DNA from: Rhodobacteraceae bacterium Alg231-04
GTDB taxonomy: Bacteria; Pseudomonadota; Alphaproteobacteria; Rhodobacterales; Rhodobacteraceae
NCBI GenBank assembly: GCA_900143635.1
Contig: FREY01000005.1
Coordinates: forward strand, 62,001 to 126,000
DNA length: 64,000 nt
Reading direction: 5' to 3'
Below, piece after piece: positions 25,379 through 33,979 of the stretch. Each line of letters begins with the position of its first letter. Position 1 is the first letter of the stretch. A program made the position numbers and the translations under genes. Under the pieces are notes generated by a model. It had not been told where the DNA came from. It did not search any database and saw only the letters and a program-made list of their open reading frames with translations.

Positions 25379-26380
25379 TCAGTCCCCGTCGAGAGAGTTG
25401 AAACCAGCCTCGACCCCCAGTGCAGGCCCAAGCTGTTGTTCGGCCATGAGGTGCAGATCCAGCACATCCTGTTGCAGGGCCTCGACGCGAAAGCGCGTGG
25501 CGGGGTCAGCCACTCCGGCAAAGACCGGGTCGTGCAAATTTGCGGCCCGTTGCAGGGTCTTGTCGAACTGCGCTTCCAGCGATCCGGCCACGTCCGGATC
25601 CTGAGCGGCCAGCGCGCGGGCGAGGTCATTCAGGCTTTCCAGCGTCAGGACCACATGGCGCAGGCTGCGCCCTGACCGGTAGGCCTCGGCCCGTTTGGGG
25701 CGGGGGCGTTCGAAGGTGCCCAGCGGGCGGCCCAGCCGCATGTCAGCGGTCATTTGCAAGCCGGTTAGCAGGGATTTGAACAGCTCCTGCGTGACTTCTT
25801 CGGAGTTGCGGTAACGGGTTGCCGGATCCCGCATTTCTGCCGCAAAACTATTGACCCATTCGTGATGGATGGCGGCTGTTTTGTCAGCAATGCCAGCACT
25901 TTGGGCCTGTACCAAGGCACAGCGGTAAGCCGCGTTGCCCAGTTCTGTATAGGCTGGATCGAACAGCATGAATTCCAGCGCGTAATAGCCCTGCGCGGCG
26001 ATTGAGACCTCGTCAAAACTGGCAGGTTCTGCCACGGCGGGGTTTTCTTTGGCGATCATTGCGGACAGGGCCTTGGGGGTTTTGCTGCGGCTGTCGGGCC
26101 AGAACGCCAGAGAAAAAGCACGATTGTCGGTTTCTGTGGGGCCAAAGCGCAGATGGCTGACCCGCACCCAGGCGTCCAGTGCATCGTGAAAGGCCGCCTG
26201 CAAATCGCTGCTTTCGGGGCTGCAATCCGCCTCGGCTGCCGTTGACAGCGCTGCGCCGCTCCCCGCCAGATCGGCCATCAGCGGCAGGATCAACCCATCC
26301 GCAATGCCGCCTGTCGCATCGGCCTGAGCAATAAGCGGCGACAGCGCCAGAGGCAGGGCCAGAAAGAAGGAACGCAGCAT
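25379..26380 (-). CDS. Imelysin-family periplasmic protein (copy 1)
   Basis: The 333-residue protein has a cleavable signal (SFFLALPLALSPLIAQADA) and a helical imelysin (peptidase M75-like) domain with WVRVSHLRFGP and YYALEFMLFDP. In imelysins the last motif is GxHxxE; here it reads GYYALE, so the His is missing. It starts on the last base of the diheme gene's stop codon (TGATG). A role in iron uptake follows from the family and the iron-box promoter; direct metal binding is uncertain. Confidence 0.82.
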   Translation of the reverse strand: MLRSFFLALPLALSPLIAQADATGGIADGLILPLMADLAGSGAALSTAAEADCSPESSDLQAAFHDALDAWVRVSHLRFGPTETDNRAFSLAFWPDSRSKTPKALSAMIAKENPAVAEPASFDEVSIAAQGYYALEFMLFDPAYTELGNAAYRCALVQAQSAGIADKTAAIHHEWVNSFAAEMRDPATRYRNSEEVTQELFKSLLTGLQMTADMRLGRPLGTFERPRPKRAEAYRSGRSLRHVVLTLESLNDLARALAAQDPDVAGSLEAQFDKTLQRAANLHDPVFAGVADPATRFRVEALQQDVLDLHLMAEQQLGPALGVEAGFNSLDGD

Positions 26381-27933
26381 CAGAGGCTCTCCAGAAATGT
26401 TATCAGCGCGGCGCGGTCTGCCGGGGGCAAGTTGACGGTTCGATCACGGGCGGGTGCCGCCTCACCACCATGCCAGAGCACAGCCTCCAGCAGGGTGCGG
26501 GCGCGGCCATCGTGCAGGTATCCGGCCTCAGCACTCACCTGTTTGGTCAGGCCAATACCCCAAAGCGGCGCCGTGCGCCACTCGCGCCCCGTGGCGCGGC
26601 CTTCGGGGCGATCATCAGCCAGCCCTTCGCCCATGTCATGCAACAGCAGGTCCGAATAGGGCCAGATCAGCTGGAAGCTTTGTTCGGGGCGGTCTTCCAG
26701 CCGGTGGGTGACAAATTTTGGAACGTGGCAGGCAGGGCAGCCGGCCTCGTAGAACACTTGCTTGCCGCGCAGCACCTCCGGTGCGTCCAGATCGCGGCGG
26801 GCGGGCACAGCCAGATTGCGACTGTAGAAGGTCACAAGATCCATGTTGGGCCCGTCAATTTCGGTCACACGCACATCGCCGTCGCCGTGGGGTGCGTCCT
26901 GACAGGCGGTCTGCGCATCGGTGCAATCGCCCCAGGCCGCAGGGTAGAGCGGGGATGAAATGCCGATATCGCCGGAAAAGGCTGCCTGCGATTGTTCGTT
27001 CACGGTGGGCATGCCCGCCTTCAGCCCGAAACGCCCCAGCATCACCTGATCGAACTCGCGCGACCAGACCATATTGGCGCGGCCCGAGATGCCATCGCCG
27101 TTTGCGTCATCCTCATCCACATGGGCAAGGATATCGGCCGCCGGTATCGCCTCCAGCAGGCCGAGCCCGGTCATCGGCGGAGCCACTCGGGGCGACAGCA
27201 TGGCGTCATCACCCAAAGGGCCGTAGCCGAGGTCTGCGGCCTGATAACTGGGCTTGCGCAGCGTGGCGGTTTCACCGCCCGAAAGGGCGACCTCGATCTC
27301 CTCATAGGTCACATTCAGCCTGTATTCCGGTGCAACGCCGGGCGGCGACAAGTCCTGCATCTGGCCGCCATAGGCTGGATGCGGCACGGTGCCGATGTAA
27401 TCTGTGACAGCGGCCAGTTCTTCCGCTGCGGGGCCGGGAACCGAGACGCGCAGAAACATGGAAACGGCTGAATCCTCAGGGCTCTGTGGCGCATGGCCGC
27501 GCCCGTCCTTGATGTGGCAACGCTGGCAGGAGCGCGCATTGTGCAGCGGCCCCAGCCCGTCCGAGGCGCGGGTGGAGGCGGGCGAAAACACCCAGAGTTT
27601 CTTGAACAGCCCATTGCCGAGCTTGAACTCCAGCTCCTGCGCGAAGGTGATATTCGCCGAATGCTGGGAAAAGGCTTCGGTGTCGCTGCGGGCGCGCACG
27701 GTGGCAGCACCAGCCGGGCGTTCCTCAAACGGCTCCGGGGCGGTGAAATCCGCCGCAGCTGTCGTCACGGCTGTGATCCGTGCGATTTCGGCGTCGCTGC
27801 GGGGGATGTGGCTGAGGTGGGGATCGCCCAGCGGGACCGTGTTCTGGTCAACCGCAAAGGCAGGGGTGGCCACCGCCGCAAGAGCGGCAGCCAGTGCTAG
27901 GTTAGTCGTCGCCCTCGTCGATGGTAAAGGCAT
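26380..27933 (-). CDS. Diheme oxidoreductase (DUF1111, thiol-oxidoreductase-like)
   Basis: The 517-residue protein has a signal peptide ([17 protein letters not shown]) and two c-type heme sites, SCQRCHI and GCPACHVP, with a CcdA/MauG-like layout. Proteins of this family are found with imelysins and DUF1513 in iron-regulated operons and probably move electrons in the periplasm. The start is uncertain: ATG at 27933 or 27945 both lie inside bfr (about 32-44 nt overlap) and neither has a good ribosome binding site, so translation is probably coupled to bfr. Confidence 0.82.
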   Translation of the reverse strand: MPLPSTRATTNLALAAALAAVATPAFAVDQNTVPLGDPHLSHIPRSDAEIARITAVTTAAADFTAPEPFEERPAGAATVRARSDTEAFSQHSANITFAQELEFKLGNGLFKKLWVFSPASTRASDGLGPLHNARSCQRCHIKDGRGHAPQSPEDSAVSMFLRVSVPGPAAEELAAVTDYIGTVPHPAYGGQMQDLSPPGVAPEYRLNVTYEEIEVALSGGETATLRKPSYQAADLGYGPLGDDAMLSPRVAPPMTGLGLLEAIPAADILAHVDEDDANGDGISGRANMVWSREFDQVMLGRFGLKAGMPTVNEQSQAAFSGDIGISSPLYPAAWGDCTDAQTACQDAPHGDGDVRVTEIDGPNMDLVTFYSRNLAVPARRDLDAPEVLRGKQVFYEAGCPACHVPKFVTHRLEDRPEQSFQLIWPYSDLLLHDMGEGLADDRPEGRATGREWRTAPLWGIGLTKQVSAEAGYLHDGRARTLLEAVLWHGGEAAPARDRTVNLPPADRAALITFLESL

Positions 27934-28390
27934 TAAGCTGTTCATAGTTCTGCGCGCCAATCCGGTCGTAGAGTTCAAGCTGTGTTTCAAGGAAGTCGAT
28001 ATGCCCTTCTTCATCGCTCATCAACTTCTCAAAGAGCGACATAGAGACGTAGTCACCAGCATCCTTGCAGACATCGCGGGCTTCTTTGTAGAGCGCGCGG
28101 GCGTCCAGTTCGGCGGCAAGGTCGCATTCCAGCGTCTCTTTCGGGGTCTGACCAATGCGCAGCGGGTCGAGCTTTTGCAGGTTCGGGTGGCCTTCAAGAA
28201 AGATGATCCGGTCGATGAGGCTGTCGGCATGCTCCATCTCCTCGATGCTTTCTTCGCGGCTCTTCTTGGCCATATGGCCAAGACCCCAGTCGTCCTGCAA
28301 GCGGTAGTGCAGCCAGTACTGGCTAACGGCGGTAAGCTCATGTCGCAGTGCTTTGTTGAGGTATTCGATAACCTTGGGGTCGCCCTTCAT
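27902..28390 (-). CDS. bfr: Bacterioferritin
   Basis: The 162-residue protein forms 24-mer iron-storage shells. Visible ligands include [19 protein letters not shown] (with the heme-axial Met and diiron Glu/His) and [12 protein letters not shown]. It overlaps the end of bfd by 53 nt and the start of the diheme gene, an unusual compact order placing storage and uptake genes in one iron-responsive transcript. Confidence 0.93.
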   Translation of the reverse strand: MKGDPKVIEYLNKALRHELTAVSQYWLHYRLQDDWGLGHMAKKSREESIEEMEHADSLIDRIIFLEGHPNLQKLDPLRIGQTPKETLECDLAAELDARALYKEARDVCKDAGDYVSMSLFEKLMSDEEGHIDFLETQLELYDRIGAQNYEQLNAFTIDEGDD

Positions 28391-28631
28391 GGGTGCTCTC
28401 CTGACTAATACTTGAACGCAATCCGCGCAAAAATGCGGGTACCTGCAGGTTAGCGTTCGAACGCATCGTGTCTAGAAAGAGCGGCATGCAGCCACCGCAA
28501 TCGGCAGCCTTGCCAAGCGCGTGATAGACCTTGCCGGGCGTAATTATCGTTTCAGGATCAGCACTTCGCATCCAATCGACCGCGGCATGGATCTCTTTGT
28601 CTGAAATATGCATGCAATGGCAGACGATCAT
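28338..28631 (-). CDS. bfd: Bacterioferritin-associated ferredoxin
   Basis: Bfd carries a [2Fe-2S] cluster that reduces iron stored in Bfr. The protein begins [14 protein letters not shown] and has [11 protein letters not shown], giving the CxC...CxxC pattern. It is 97 residues long, longer than the 60-70 usual for Bfd, because the frame runs through into bfr for 53 nt with a Ser/Gln/Thr-rich tail. An iron-box promoter lies 52-80 nt upstream. Confidence 0.88.
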   Translation of the reverse strand: MIVCHCMHISDKEIHAAVDWMRSADPETIITPGKVYHALGKAADCGGCMPLFLDTMRSNANLQVPAFLRGLRSSISQESTHEGRPQGYRIPQQSTAT

Positions 28632-28682
28632 GTTCTGGCTTTTCCGATGGGTTTGGTAAGGCTGAGTGATTCTGTTGGAAAG

Positions 28683-28711
28683 TTTATCTGATAATTTTTA
28701 TCAGGTATCAA
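28683..28711 (-). promoter_or_regulatory. Iron-box promoter of the bfd-bfr operon
   Basis: On the minus strand TTGATA and GATAAA are separated by 17 nt, and the spacer contains TGATAATTTTTATCA, an exact TGA-N9-TCA iron-rhodo-box within the palindrome CTGATAATTTTTATCAG. This is the RirA-type operator of alphaproteobacteria. Confidence 0.75.
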
Positions 28712-28784
28712 GATCGGTATCTGAGTAATTCAGGAGGAATTTGACATCCCTCAACATTCTCGCCGTCGGACGAACCGGTGCGCA

Positions 28785-28814
28785 CAAAAAAGGGCCGCGC
28801 AAATGCGCAGCCCT
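28785..28814 (-). terminator. Terminator after imelysin copy 2
   Basis: On the minus strand AAGGGCTGCGCATTTGCG pairs back on itself and is followed by CCCTTTTTTG. It separates the two iron operons. Confidence 0.75.
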
Positions 28815-28839
28815 TCCATCCGGCTAAGCCAGATGTCTC

Positions 28840-30105
28840 TTACTCGAAAACAGCCGAGGGGTTGTCCAGCGAGTCGGAGCCTTCAACGGCCACGCCGTCG
28901 ACCTTCAGAGCCGCGACAATGCGCTCGATGGATTTGGTCTGGTCGACCAGGCCGTTGACGCCGCCCATGATCAGGGTCTCGCCACCAGCATTGCCGGCTT
29001 CCAGCATCTGGTCATAGGAGAAGCCTGCCTCGGCAGCGGTCTTGATACGGCCAAGCGCCAGCATCGTGTCGGACAGTTTGACGCGCATTTCTGCGTCCAG
29101 CGCCGGGTCAACCGACATCACCATTTCCGACAGGGACGCGCCCGAGATGACTTCGCCGTTCACCCGGACATATTCGCCGATATAGACGTTCTGCACGCCC
29201 AGACCATCGTAGTAGTGGCTGTTGTGGGTGTTGTCCGAGAAGCAGTCATGCTCTTCTTCCGGGTCGTTCAGCATCAGGCCAAGGCGCATGCGCTCGCCCG
29301 CGGTTTCGCCATAAGACAGCGAGCCCATGCCGGTCAGCATTGCGGTGATGCCTGCATCCTCATCCGCCTGCAGCGTGGTGCGTGCTTCGCCGCCTTCAGC
29401 CCATTGTGCGGTGATCCATTCCAGATCCGAGATCAGGAGTGCAGTGGCGGCTTTCAGATAGGCGCCACGGCGGTCGCAGTTGCCGCCAGTGCAGTCGTCA
29501 CCGGCTGCGTAGTCGGTCCAGGAACGCGAACCCGCACCGTGGTCGGTGCCGTTCAGATCCTGACCCCAGAGCAGGAATTCGATGGCGTGATAACCGGTCG
29601 CCACGTTGGATTCGACACCCTCTGCCTCGTGCAGGGTTTCGGCGAGCAGCTCGGGCGTGATGTCGGTCGCGTCGATGGCTTTGCCGGACAGTTCAAAGGA
29701 CGGGTTGGCCACCACGTTCAGCACAGCCGAGGCGTTCTCGTCGGTGGCACCGCCATAGGACGCGTCCACATAGTCGATCAGACCTTCGTCCAGCGGCCAG
29801 GCGTTCACTTTGCCTTCCCACTCGTCCACGATCACATTGCCGAAACGGAACACTTCGGACTGCTGGTAGGGCACACGGGCCGCCAGCCACGCGGTGCGGG
29901 CGGCGGTCAGGTTTTCTGCCGACGGGGATGCAACAAGCGCCTCAACAGCGGTTTGCAGCACTTTGGCTGTGGCCAGGCTGTCGGCGTATTTGGCTTCTGC
30001 GATATTGGAGTAGTTGGACAGAACTGCAGCTTTGTCAGCCGCCATTGCCGCCGGGGCCAGTGTCAGTGCGGCGACAGCAGTGCCGGCGAGAAACAGAGAT
30101 TTCAT
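28840..30105 (-). CDS. Imelysin-family iron-regulated protein (copy 2, IrpA-like)
   Basis: The 421-residue protein has a signal peptide (LFLAGTAVAALTLAPAAMAA) and a full imelysin domain with the GYHAIEFLLWGQD motif intact (GxHxxE). A Cys-containing insertion (GDDCTGGNCDRRG) follows. Such periplasmic proteins are induced by iron limitation. It starts 28 nt after the 158-codon gene and therefore probably belongs to the hemP operon, ending at a strong terminator. Confidence 0.88.
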   Translation of the reverse strand: MKSLFLAGTAVAALTLAPAAMAADKAAVLSNYSNIAEAKYADSLATAKVLQTAVEALVASPSAENLTAARTAWLAARVPYQQSEVFRFGNVIVDEWEGKVNAWPLDEGLIDYVDASYGGATDENASAVLNVVANPSFELSGKAIDATDITPELLAETLHEAEGVESNVATGYHAIEFLLWGQDLNGTDHGAGSRSWTDYAAGDDCTGGNCDRRGAYLKAATALLISDLEWITAQWAEGGEARTTLQADEDAGITAMLTGMGSLSYGETAGERMRLGLMLNDPEEEHDCFSDNTHNSHYYDGLGVQNVYIGEYVRVNGEVISGASLSEMVMSVDPALDAEMRVKLSDTMLALGRIKTAAEAGFSYDQMLEAGNAGGETLIMGGVNGLVDQTKSIERIVAALKVDGVAVEGSDSLDNPSAVFE

Positions 30106-30133
30106 CAGGTAAGTTCCCAGTTGGATTGGTTGT

Positions 30134-30610
30134 TCAGTGAAGTGTTGCGGGGGTGCCCATGTGCTGTTGCAGAGGGAGCGAATGCTCTGTCATCTGCTTG
30201 AGCGCAAGGCCGAATTCGATCGCCGACGACATCAGCCCAGGGGCCATCGTCGGCTGAACGATGAGGGTCGCCATCATCATCGCATCTGCTTTTTCACCCT
30301 CACAGGCGGCGGCAATGAGATTGGCAAATACGTTTTCATCAGCGCCCAGGCAGTCGCATTTCAACCCGTGGCGCACCAGCGGACGGCGGCCATGGCTGAG
30401 GCAGATCTGGCAGAGCTGACTGAATTGCGAAACGGCATCCGTCGCAGCCTCGGGGCCGAGGGCGGCGGCAAATTGCGCTTCCAGCCTCAGCCGGGCCTGC
30501 GGGCCGGAGAACCAATGCCGCAGTGCCATCACGGCGCCTGCCTCGACGGGGGGCAGGGCGGACAGGTTGCCGACAGTGGCACCACCACGAGAGAGGGTTT
30601 GTTGGCTCAT
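30134..30610 (-). CDS. Conserved-looking 158-residue protein downstream of hemP
   Basis: I do not recognise the family. It has no signal peptide or membrane segment. A cysteine-rich stretch QLCQICLSHGRRP and LKCDCLGADEN could bind a metal or Fe-S cluster, and the remainder is predicted helical (ANLIAAACEGEKADAMMMAT). It overlaps hemP by 4 nt (ATGA) and is followed by imelysin. A role in heme or iron metabolism is suggested only by the operon. Confidence 0.6.
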   Translation of the reverse strand: MSQQTLSRGGATVGNLSALPPVEAGAVMALRHWFSGPQARLRLEAQFAAALGPEAATDAVSQFSQLCQICLSHGRRPLVRHGLKCDCLGADENVFANLIAAACEGEKADAMMMATLIVQPTMAPGLMSSAIEFGLALKQMTEHSLPLQQHMGTPATLH

Positions 30611-30771
30611 TTTGTCAGGATCAGCTTTCCGGCGCGGGTGATGCGCAGGGAATAAATCTGGCCATTCAACAAGATGCGGGCCTGTACGCCGCCGCGCGTC
30701 AGCTCTTCGGCGTGATAGGTGGGAAAGACTTCGGTGGCTGCGGTCGCGGCCGGGGTAATTTGCTGGTTCAT
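30607..30771 (-). CDS. hemP: Hemin uptake protein HemP
   Basis: The 54-residue protein ends in LLNGQIYSLRITRAGKLILTK, the signature of HemP, a small regulator/accessory of heme uptake in proteobacteria. Overlaps of 4 nt join it to genes on both sides. It falls below most length cut-offs. Confidence 0.9.
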   Translation of the reverse strand: MNQQITPAATAATEVFPTYHAEELTRGGVQARILLNGQIYSLRITRAGKLILTK

Positions 30772-30965
30772 GATTTTTGCCCATTGCTGACATCCGCCCG
30801 GTCCAGAATCCATTCCAGACACGCGCCGCCGGAACCGCCCGGGTCGTAGCAATGTGGCTGCCAGTCGCGCAGGAGGAAGTCCTGCATTGTCTGGCGACGC
30901 TCTGCGTCCCGTGGGTTTTCGATTCGAGCTGGCATGAAGACGATCTGTTCTGTTTCTCGGTGCAT
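30768..30965 (-). CDS. Small 65-residue protein, first gene of the hemP operon
   Basis: No family recognised. The sequence is polar with QDFLLRDWQPHCYDPGGSGG and a single Cys, without a signal or membrane segment. It is supported by an ATGA overlap with hemP and by an iron-box promoter 43 nt upstream. Function unknown. Confidence 0.5.
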   Translation of the reverse strand: MHRETEQIVFMPARIENPRDAERRQTMQDFLLRDWQPHCYDPGGSGGACLEWILDRADVSNGQKS

Positions 30966-31008
30966 CGGGCTGGCCTGCAGCAGCAGACTGGCTGGAGTGG
31001 GCGTAACC

Positions 31009-31033
31009 TGATTTATTTACTCAGGTTTGTCAA
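31009..31033 (-). promoter_or_regulatory. Iron-box promoter of the hemP operon
   Basis: On the minus strand TTGACA (31028-31033) is followed after 4 nt by TGAGTAAATAAATCA, an exact TGA-N9-TCA box (31009-31023). The -10 at the expected spacing is weak. Confidence 0.65.
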
Positions 31034-31103
31034 TCCGAGTTTTTTAGTCAGATTAATTTTATGTGCCCAAAACGATGTGCAGCCGGTGGCTTTGCAGCAG
31101 AGG

Positions 31104-31141
31104 CAAAGAAAAAGCCCGCGCGCGTCGGATCGCGGCGGGCT
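31104..31141 (-). terminator. Terminator after the MFS gene
   Basis: AGCCCGC ... GCGGGCT stem followed on the minus strand by TTTTCTTT. Confidence 0.75.
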
Positions 31142-31180
31142 GTTTTCAGGGTCCCGTCTTATCGGCATGCTGGGGGCTGG

Positions 31181-32404
31181 CTACCGCCTTTCGCGCGATC
31201 GTTTCAGCAGGCGTCCAATGACAAAGGAGGTGCGCGGCGCGTAGACATAATTGGTCCGCTCTTCCGGTGTCGGGCGCACTTTCATCCGGCTGAGGCCAAA
31301 GGCGATCAACAGCACATGCCCGCAGGCCACATAGGCAAACAGGGCAGGCGGGCCGAAGGAATCGATCAGCGCCGAGGACACATAGGGGCTGGCAATGGCG
31401 CCAAGCGCATAAAAGAACATCAGCGCAGCCGAGAGTTCTATCCGCTGTTCCGAGGTGGCAAAATCGTTGGCGTGGGCCGCGGACACCGAAAAGATCGGAA
31501 AGGTTGTGAAGCCAAACAGTGTGGCCGTGATCATCACGCCAACCGTGCCTGCACCGCTGGCGGCCATGGTCAGCCCGCAGCTTATCACCGCCGCCACCGA
31601 CAGCCAGATCAGTACCCAGCGGCGGTCGTATTTATCTGCCAGCCAGCCCATCGGATATTGCGCCAATGCGCCCCCCAGAACAAAGGCGGCAAGGAAAAAG
31701 GCGATCTGATCGATGGCAAGGCCAACTTCCTGGCCGTAAACCGGCCCAACCATCCGAAATGAGGCAGAGCTGAGAGCGGCGACAATCACGCCGGCCACCG
31801 CCAGCGGCGAACAGCGCCAGGCCAGCTTGGGCCGCAGGCGCGGTGCCTTGGGAGTCTCCGGCTGGCTGGCTTTGCTCAGCGTCAGCGGCAGCAGGGCCGC
31901 GCAGCAGAGGATCGCCAGCAGATTATATGAGACGTAATAGGCCGGCTCCAGCACCGAGATCACCAGCTGTGCCGCCAGCGAGGATCCCATATCGACAATC
32001 CGGTAGGTGCCTGTGGCGCGCCCACGGGTCTCATTGGTGACTTTGGAATTCAGCCAGGCTTCGATCACCGTATAACAGCCCGCCACACACAGGCCCGAGG
32101 CGATCCGCAGCCCGGCCCAAGCATATGGGTTGTCGGTCAGCGTGTGGCCGATCAGCCCCATTGCCCCCAGCGCCGTGCACACCGCAAAAGCGCGCGAATG
32201 GCCCACGTTGCCCATCAGGCGCGGCGCCCACCAGCAACCGATAAAGAACCCAAGGAAATGGGCCGATCCCAAAAGACCGATCTGCGCCTTGGAAAAGCCG
32301 AGTGTCAGCCCCGAAAGCGCGTCCAGCGGGCCAACCCCGCCTGTTGCCAGCTGCAATAGAATCACGGAGAGGAACAGGGCGGTAAAGGAGATAATCAGGC
32401 GCAT
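31181..32404 (-). CDS. MFS transporter
   Basis: The 407-residue protein has twelve hydrophobic segments with a central cytoplasmic loop (SKASQPETPKAPRLRPK) and the MFS loop motif GWLADKYDRRW between helices 8 and 9. The related loop APRLMGNVGHSRAF lies near helix 2-3. Its type resembles YcaD-like carriers. Substrate unknown. A good terminator follows; no obvious partner genes. Confidence 0.82.
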   Translation of the reverse strand: MRLIISFTALFLSVILLQLATGGVGPLDALSGLTLGFSKAQIGLLGSAHFLGFFIGCWWAPRLMGNVGHSRAFAVCTALGAMGLIGHTLTDNPYAWAGLRIASGLCVAGCYTVIEAWLNSKVTNETRGRATGTYRIVDMGSSLAAQLVISVLEPAYYVSYNLLAILCCAALLPLTLSKASQPETPKAPRLRPKLAWRCSPLAVAGVIVAALSSASFRMVGPVYGQEVGLAIDQIAFFLAAFVLGGALAQYPMGWLADKYDRRWVLIWLSVAAVISCGLTMAASGAGTVGVMITATLFGFTTFPIFSVSAAHANDFATSEQRIELSAALMFFYALGAIASPYVSSALIDSFGPPALFAYVACGHVLLIAFGLSRMKVRPTPEERTNYVYAPRTSFVIGRLLKRSRERR

Positions 32405-32496
32405 AACAGGGCCGACAATGGCGGGGCCGCGAAATAGGGCTTGGTCGTTTCCGCCCTTTTGGTGTCGCTTCCGTGTGATGGGGGGATTATGCCTTT

Positions 32497-33090
32497 TTAA
32501 TCCGCTCGGATTCGGGCGCGAATTTCCAGTTGCACCTGATCCGCCACCAGCCCGGCGTAGCCTGATGCGCCAAAGGCGGACCGGCTGATCTGGCCGGTCA
32601 GCTGAACATCCAGCACTGTCAAATCCGCGGGCGCGGTTCCGGGCTGCCGGTAGAGTGCGGCTGCCAGCGTGACCGGGCGCGTCACGCCGCGCAGGGTTAG
32701 ATCGCCGGTCATGCTGGCCCCGTCCGAAATGCGTCCGCCTGTACCCAGCCTTATGCGGCGCGAGACAAACCGGATGTAGGGGTGGCGCGCGGTGTCGAGC
32801 ACCTCTGGCCCCTTCATGACATCCGTTGCAAGGATCAACCCGGTGCGCGCCTTGGCAGCATCCAGCACCACCTCGACCGAGGAGGCCGCCAGATCACGGG
32901 TATCGACGCGAATGTCGGCGCGCGCCACCGGCATTTCACCGCGTAAGGTGGCATCGTTCAGCACAAAACTGAACCCAACCCGCGAGGCGGCGGGCTCCAA
33001 CACATAGCGCCGCGCGGCGGCCAGCGCGGCAGGAGCCGCCAAAATAGCTGGCAGCGATAGGGTCAGGCTGCGGCGGGTGATCATTGGCAT
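32497..33090 (-). CDS. YceI-like periplasmic lipid-binding protein
   Basis: The 197-residue protein has a signal peptide (SLTLSLPAILAAPAALAA) after an RR pair and a lipocalin-like YceI domain containing RVGFSFVLNDATLRGEM, VMKGPEVLDTARHPYIRF and GDLTLRGVTRPV. YceI proteins bind isoprenoid-type lipids in the periplasm. An alternative ATG 6 nt downstream is possible. No cytochrome b561 partner is adjacent. Confidence 0.83.
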   Translation of the reverse strand: MPMITRRSLTLSLPAILAAPAALAAARRYVLEPAASRVGFSFVLNDATLRGEMPVARADIRVDTRDLAASSVEVVLDAAKARTGLILATDVMKGPEVLDTARHPYIRFVSRRIRLGTGGRISDGASMTGDLTLRGVTRPVTLAAALYRQPGTAPADLTVLDVQLTGQISRSAFGASGYAGLVADQVQLEIRARIRAD

Positions 33091-33249
33091 CTCCTGTGCC
33101 CTGTCAACCTGCCGGATAGAGGGTCGCCTGACCAGCCTTATAGCATCACAGCTCTGTCATGATCCGCATTTGATCGGCCAAAACATCCTGGGGTGATTGC
33201 GCGCCAGCGCCGAGGTGCAAGGCCTCTTGGGGACGTCATCGCGTGGTGG

Positions 33250-33870
33250 TCATCCGGTGGCGGTGTCCGCGATCGGGCAGGTCTTCAGGGCTGCACGGGG
33301 GGCGCTTTGCTGCAGCTGCCAGCTGCGCGGTGGCTGGGTGCGGGCGCGGCGGCGCTGCAGCTGCCAGATCCGCTGTTTGCCCGCATGGGCCGGGGCCAGA
33401 TGCCAGCGGCTCTCGATCCCCGGCGCGCCGCCGTCGCCCGGCGTCAGCAGCAATCCCAGCGGTGCCAGCCCGGCGGCCGCCCCGCCGGCCTCTGCCGCCA
33501 GATGCAGGCGGCGCACCGGTGTCATTGCAGGCGGCTCGCTCAGATCGGCGACCACCAGCGGCACAGCCCCGGATCTGAGCGCCTCTTCCATGCACCACAG
33601 AATGTCCTCGCCGCGCGGCGCAGCGACAAACAGAAACCGGGCCGGGTCGCAGAAATCCATCATCCCGTCGGGGTTCAGCCCGGCGGCCTCCCAGGCGGGG
33701 GCGATCCACATCACCGGCCCCTCGCAGGCCGCCGCCAGCCAGAGCGCAAAGCTGTAGCGCGCAGGCCCGCAGGCCTCATGCGCGCGGGCGCGGTCCAGTG
33801 CGATTCCCTCGCGGATGGTGACTTGCGGGCGGGGCTTGTGATGGCGGCGGTCGAGCAGGTGAGTCGGCAT
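33250..33870 (-). CDS. ImuA-like RecA-superfamily protein without ImuB/DnaE2
   Basis: The 206-residue protein shows the run typical of ImuA proteins: ARAHEACGPARYSFAL, GPVMWIAPAWEAAGLNP, ILWCMEEALRSGAVPLVVAD, LTPGDGGAPGIESRWHLAP. In most alphaproteobacteria imuA is followed by imuB and dnaE2 for SOS mutagenesis; here yceI and an MFS gene follow instead. An SOS box lies 16-30 nt upstream of the chosen ATG. The ATG at 33885 is possible but would sit against the box. Confidence 0.68.
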   Translation of the reverse strand: MPTHLLDRRHHKPRPQVTIREGIALDRARAHEACGPARYSFALWLAAACEGPVMWIAPAWEAAGLNPDGMMDFCDPARFLFVAAPRGEDILWCMEEALRSGAVPLVVADLSEPPAMTPVRRLHLAAEAGGAAAGLAPLGLLLTPGDGGAPGIESRWHLAPAHAGKQRIWQLQRRRARTQPPRSWQLQQSAPRAALKTCPIADTATG

Positions 33871-33885
33871 GGCGCACCGTAACAT

Positions 33886-33900
33886 GTTCTCTCTTTGTTC
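33886..33900. promoter_or_regulatory. LexA (SOS) box
   Basis: GTTC-TCTCTTT-GTTC is an exact GTTC-N7-GTTC, the alphaproteobacterial LexA operator. It lies just upstream of the ImuA-like gene and about 80 nt from the divergent aldo/keto reductase. Confidence 0.75.
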
Positions 33901-33979
33901 TCAATCCTGCGTGCGCATCTTGCACCCGGCGCAGGGGGCGCTACAGTCGCGCCAACCCTACGTATGAAGGATTTGCGCG

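Noticed and set aside
33100-33249. Possible remnant of imuB or another gene between yceI and the ImuA-like gene
   Set aside because: A short minus-strand frame reading ALHLGAGAQSPQDVL is open for about 30 codons, but it lacks a start and matches nothing I know, so no pseudogene is called.
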